A stretch of 64,000 nt of DNA. Origin: Prevotella melaninogenica (lineage in GTDB: Bacteria > Bacteroidota > Bacteroidia > Bacteroidales > Bacteroidaceae). Position 1 is the stretch's first letter; each line of letters starts with the position of its first letter. The notes below the pieces were generated by a model, which made no database searches, was not told the DNA's origin, and saw only the letters and a program-made list of their open reading frames with translations. The stretch spans positions 558,001-622,000 of the forward strand of contig NZ_AP018049.1 in NCBI RefSeq assembly GCF_003609775.1, in the 5' to 3' direction. Of the stretch, positions 62,919 to 64,000 are shown one piece after another. The position numbers were made by a program, and so were the translations under genes.

Positions 62919-62973
62919 CACGTGTGGTGCGGATGGTAAGCACCAATGGTGCGGAGGCTTCGCACCAAACAAA
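62919..62973. repeat. 22-bp dyad array, CACCANTGGTG family, copy 7
   Basis: Units CACGTGTGGTG, CACCAATGGTG and half unit CACCAAAC centred at 62924, 62946 and 62968; a left half-site TCGTG at 62903-62907 fits the same phase. Between convergent genes. Confidence 0.88.
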
Positions 62974-63106
62974 CAGATGTAGATGTGATTGTCAATAAAG
63001 AGATGGTTCAGAGTCGATTAATGCTTGCAGGTTGATTGCTTATTGGAAGTTTAAAAGCTACAAGAATCTGTTGTAAGTTGTTATATCAGTATTGGATGAC
63101 CTTTAC

Positions 63107-64000
63107 TTAGAATTGTGTGTAGATAAAAGGTTGGATACTATGATGACTAAGATTAATAACTAACTGCATAACAACAGCAAAGATACATAGCTTTATGAGC
63201 CATGAAGAATTTATAAACTTACTTTGCAGCCAGTTGTAATCAGCCTCTCGGATGCTATGAAGTTCTAAACTTATCAGCACTACGGCAAGCCATAATGGGT
63301 ATTCCATTAGGAAGGTGTAGGCATCTGCGAGGCTTATGTTGTGCAGGATATTGTCGATTAATGTTGTAGCAGTCGTCATATCCGCTGCACGGAAGAATAT
63401 CCATGCAAGGGAAACATAGCTAAATGTTATAAACCAACTGATTCCTTTAGTGTATTTATTGTCTGGTATCTTATCCAGTCCATTGTTTCGACAGAACTTA
63501 TGAATAACCAAGCCAAAGCCGTGTAGCACACCCCAAACAATGAACATCCACGATGCACCATGCCATAACCCAGCTACAATCATGGCTAAGAAGCTATTGA
63601 GATAGGTGTGAAGTTCGCCTTTTCTGTTACCTCCTAATGGAATGTAAAGATAGTCGCGGAACCATGTTGAGAGGGCAATATGCCAACGATGCCAGAACTC
63701 TGTGAGGTTCAGACTCTGATAAGGAAATCTGAAGTTGTCTTTTAGTTCGTATCCCATTAGGGCTGCAACACCTATGGCAAGGTCGCTGTAGCCCGAGAAA
63801 TCGAAGTAGATTTGAACTGAAAAGCCTAATACGCCCATTAAATTACCAAAGCCACTTTGGCTTGCTGGCGCATCAAAAACAATGTTATTGTATTGTGCAA
63901 TATAGTCGGCGATGAGGGCTTTCTTTATCAGTCCGCAGATAATCAGCCATAAACCTTTATAGACAAGGTTATCGTTGACGTTGTCTTTGGGTGTCTGAAC
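63107..64000 (-). CDS. MBOAT family O-acyltransferase, C-terminal part
   Basis: Polytopic membrane protein open to the right edge (the ATG at 63838 is internal), at least 297 residues. Signatures: VQIYFDFSGYSDLAIGVAALMG, NLTEFWHRWHIALSTWFRDYLYIPLGGNRKG split by loops, and the catalytic His in GLWHGASWMFIVWG. Family members (AlgI/DltB/PatA) acetylate or acylate envelope polysaccharides. The usual SGNH-hydrolase partner was not seen and could lie beyond the window. Confidence 0.9.
   Translation of the reverse strand, partial: VQTPKDNVNDNLVYKGLWLIICGLIKKALIADYIAQYNNIVFDAPASQSGFGNLMGVLGFSVQIYFDFSGYSDLAIGVAALMGYELKDNFRFPYQSLNLTEFWHRWHIALSTWFRDYLYIPLGGNRKGELHTYLNSFLAMIVAGLWHGASWMFIVWGVLHGFGLVIHKFCRNNGLDKIPDNKYTKGISWFITFSYVSLAWIFFRAADMTTATTLIDNILHNISLADAYTFLMEYPLWLAVVLISLELHSIREADYNWLQSKFINSSWLIKLCIFAVVMQLVINLSHHSIQPFIYTQF

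Overview
The window looks like a chromosomal segment of an oral-type Prevotella (Bacteroidales). The supporting signs are the moderate-to-low GC content, Bacteroidota-style -7 promoter boxes (TAnnTTTG), a SusC/SusD operon, GldH, the type IX secretion regulators PorX and PorW, BspA-type leucine-rich repeats and many lipoprotein signals. No phage, insertion sequence, CRISPR array or rRNA operon is visible. Species level cannot be decided from the sequence alone.

Layout. 1-5.5 kb: the end of rodA, then a leftward block gldH, a PSP1-domain (RicT-like) gene, holB and metF. 6-9 kb: a secreted GH5 mannanase and mannose-6-phosphate isomerase. 9-19.9 kb: housekeeping genes (AI-2E transporter, tdk, rsmI, tadA, yraN, birA, pyrH, dsbD), a coiled-coil lipoprotein, and a small operon with an ECF sigma factor and two membrane proteins. 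20.7-33.1 kb: a six-gene SusC/SusD operon with a DUF4843 lipoprotein, a PKD-like lipoprotein and two paralogous zinc-metalloprotease genes; the first has lost all three zinc ligands, the second keeps them. 33.3-36.4 kb: an AT-rich, gene-poor accessory stretch with one large unrecognised TPR-like protein and a small partner. 36.4-47.7 kb: an outer-membrane barrel receptor, trxA, dnaE, psd, pssA, a DUF4834 gene, tsaE and porX. 47.7-53 kb: porW, a small membrane protein and aroA, which form one leftward run ending in porX. 53.1-64 kb: tRNA-Pro(GGG), a BspA-LRR/GH20 fusion, a BtuB-like receptor, xpt with a xanthine/uracil-family permease, three small envelope genes, and the C-terminal part of an MBOAT acyltransferase running off the right end.

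The most unusual signal is outside the genes. Twelve intergenic spots hold short arrays with an exact 22-bp period. They fall into four unrelated sequence families: CACCANTGGTG (seven loci), TCATGA/AAATATTT (two), CTTTTGAAGTC (two) and GGTnnACC (one). In three of the families the 22-bp unit is two dyad-symmetric elements whose centres lie 11 bp apart, i.e. about one helical turn. None lies inside a gene and most lie at 3' ends or between convergent genes. Different sequences sharing one geometry suggests a common mechanism (a family of DNA-binding proteins, a chromosome-organising system, or a repeat-generating process) that I do not recognise.

Other points: at least four genes (metF, tdk, rsmI, tadA) have a good -7 box ending only 4-9 nt before the start codon, predicting leaderless or nearly leaderless mRNAs. 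One promoter lies inside a 16-bp perfect inverted repeat (60531-60589). An octamer microsatellite overlaps the 3' end of holB.
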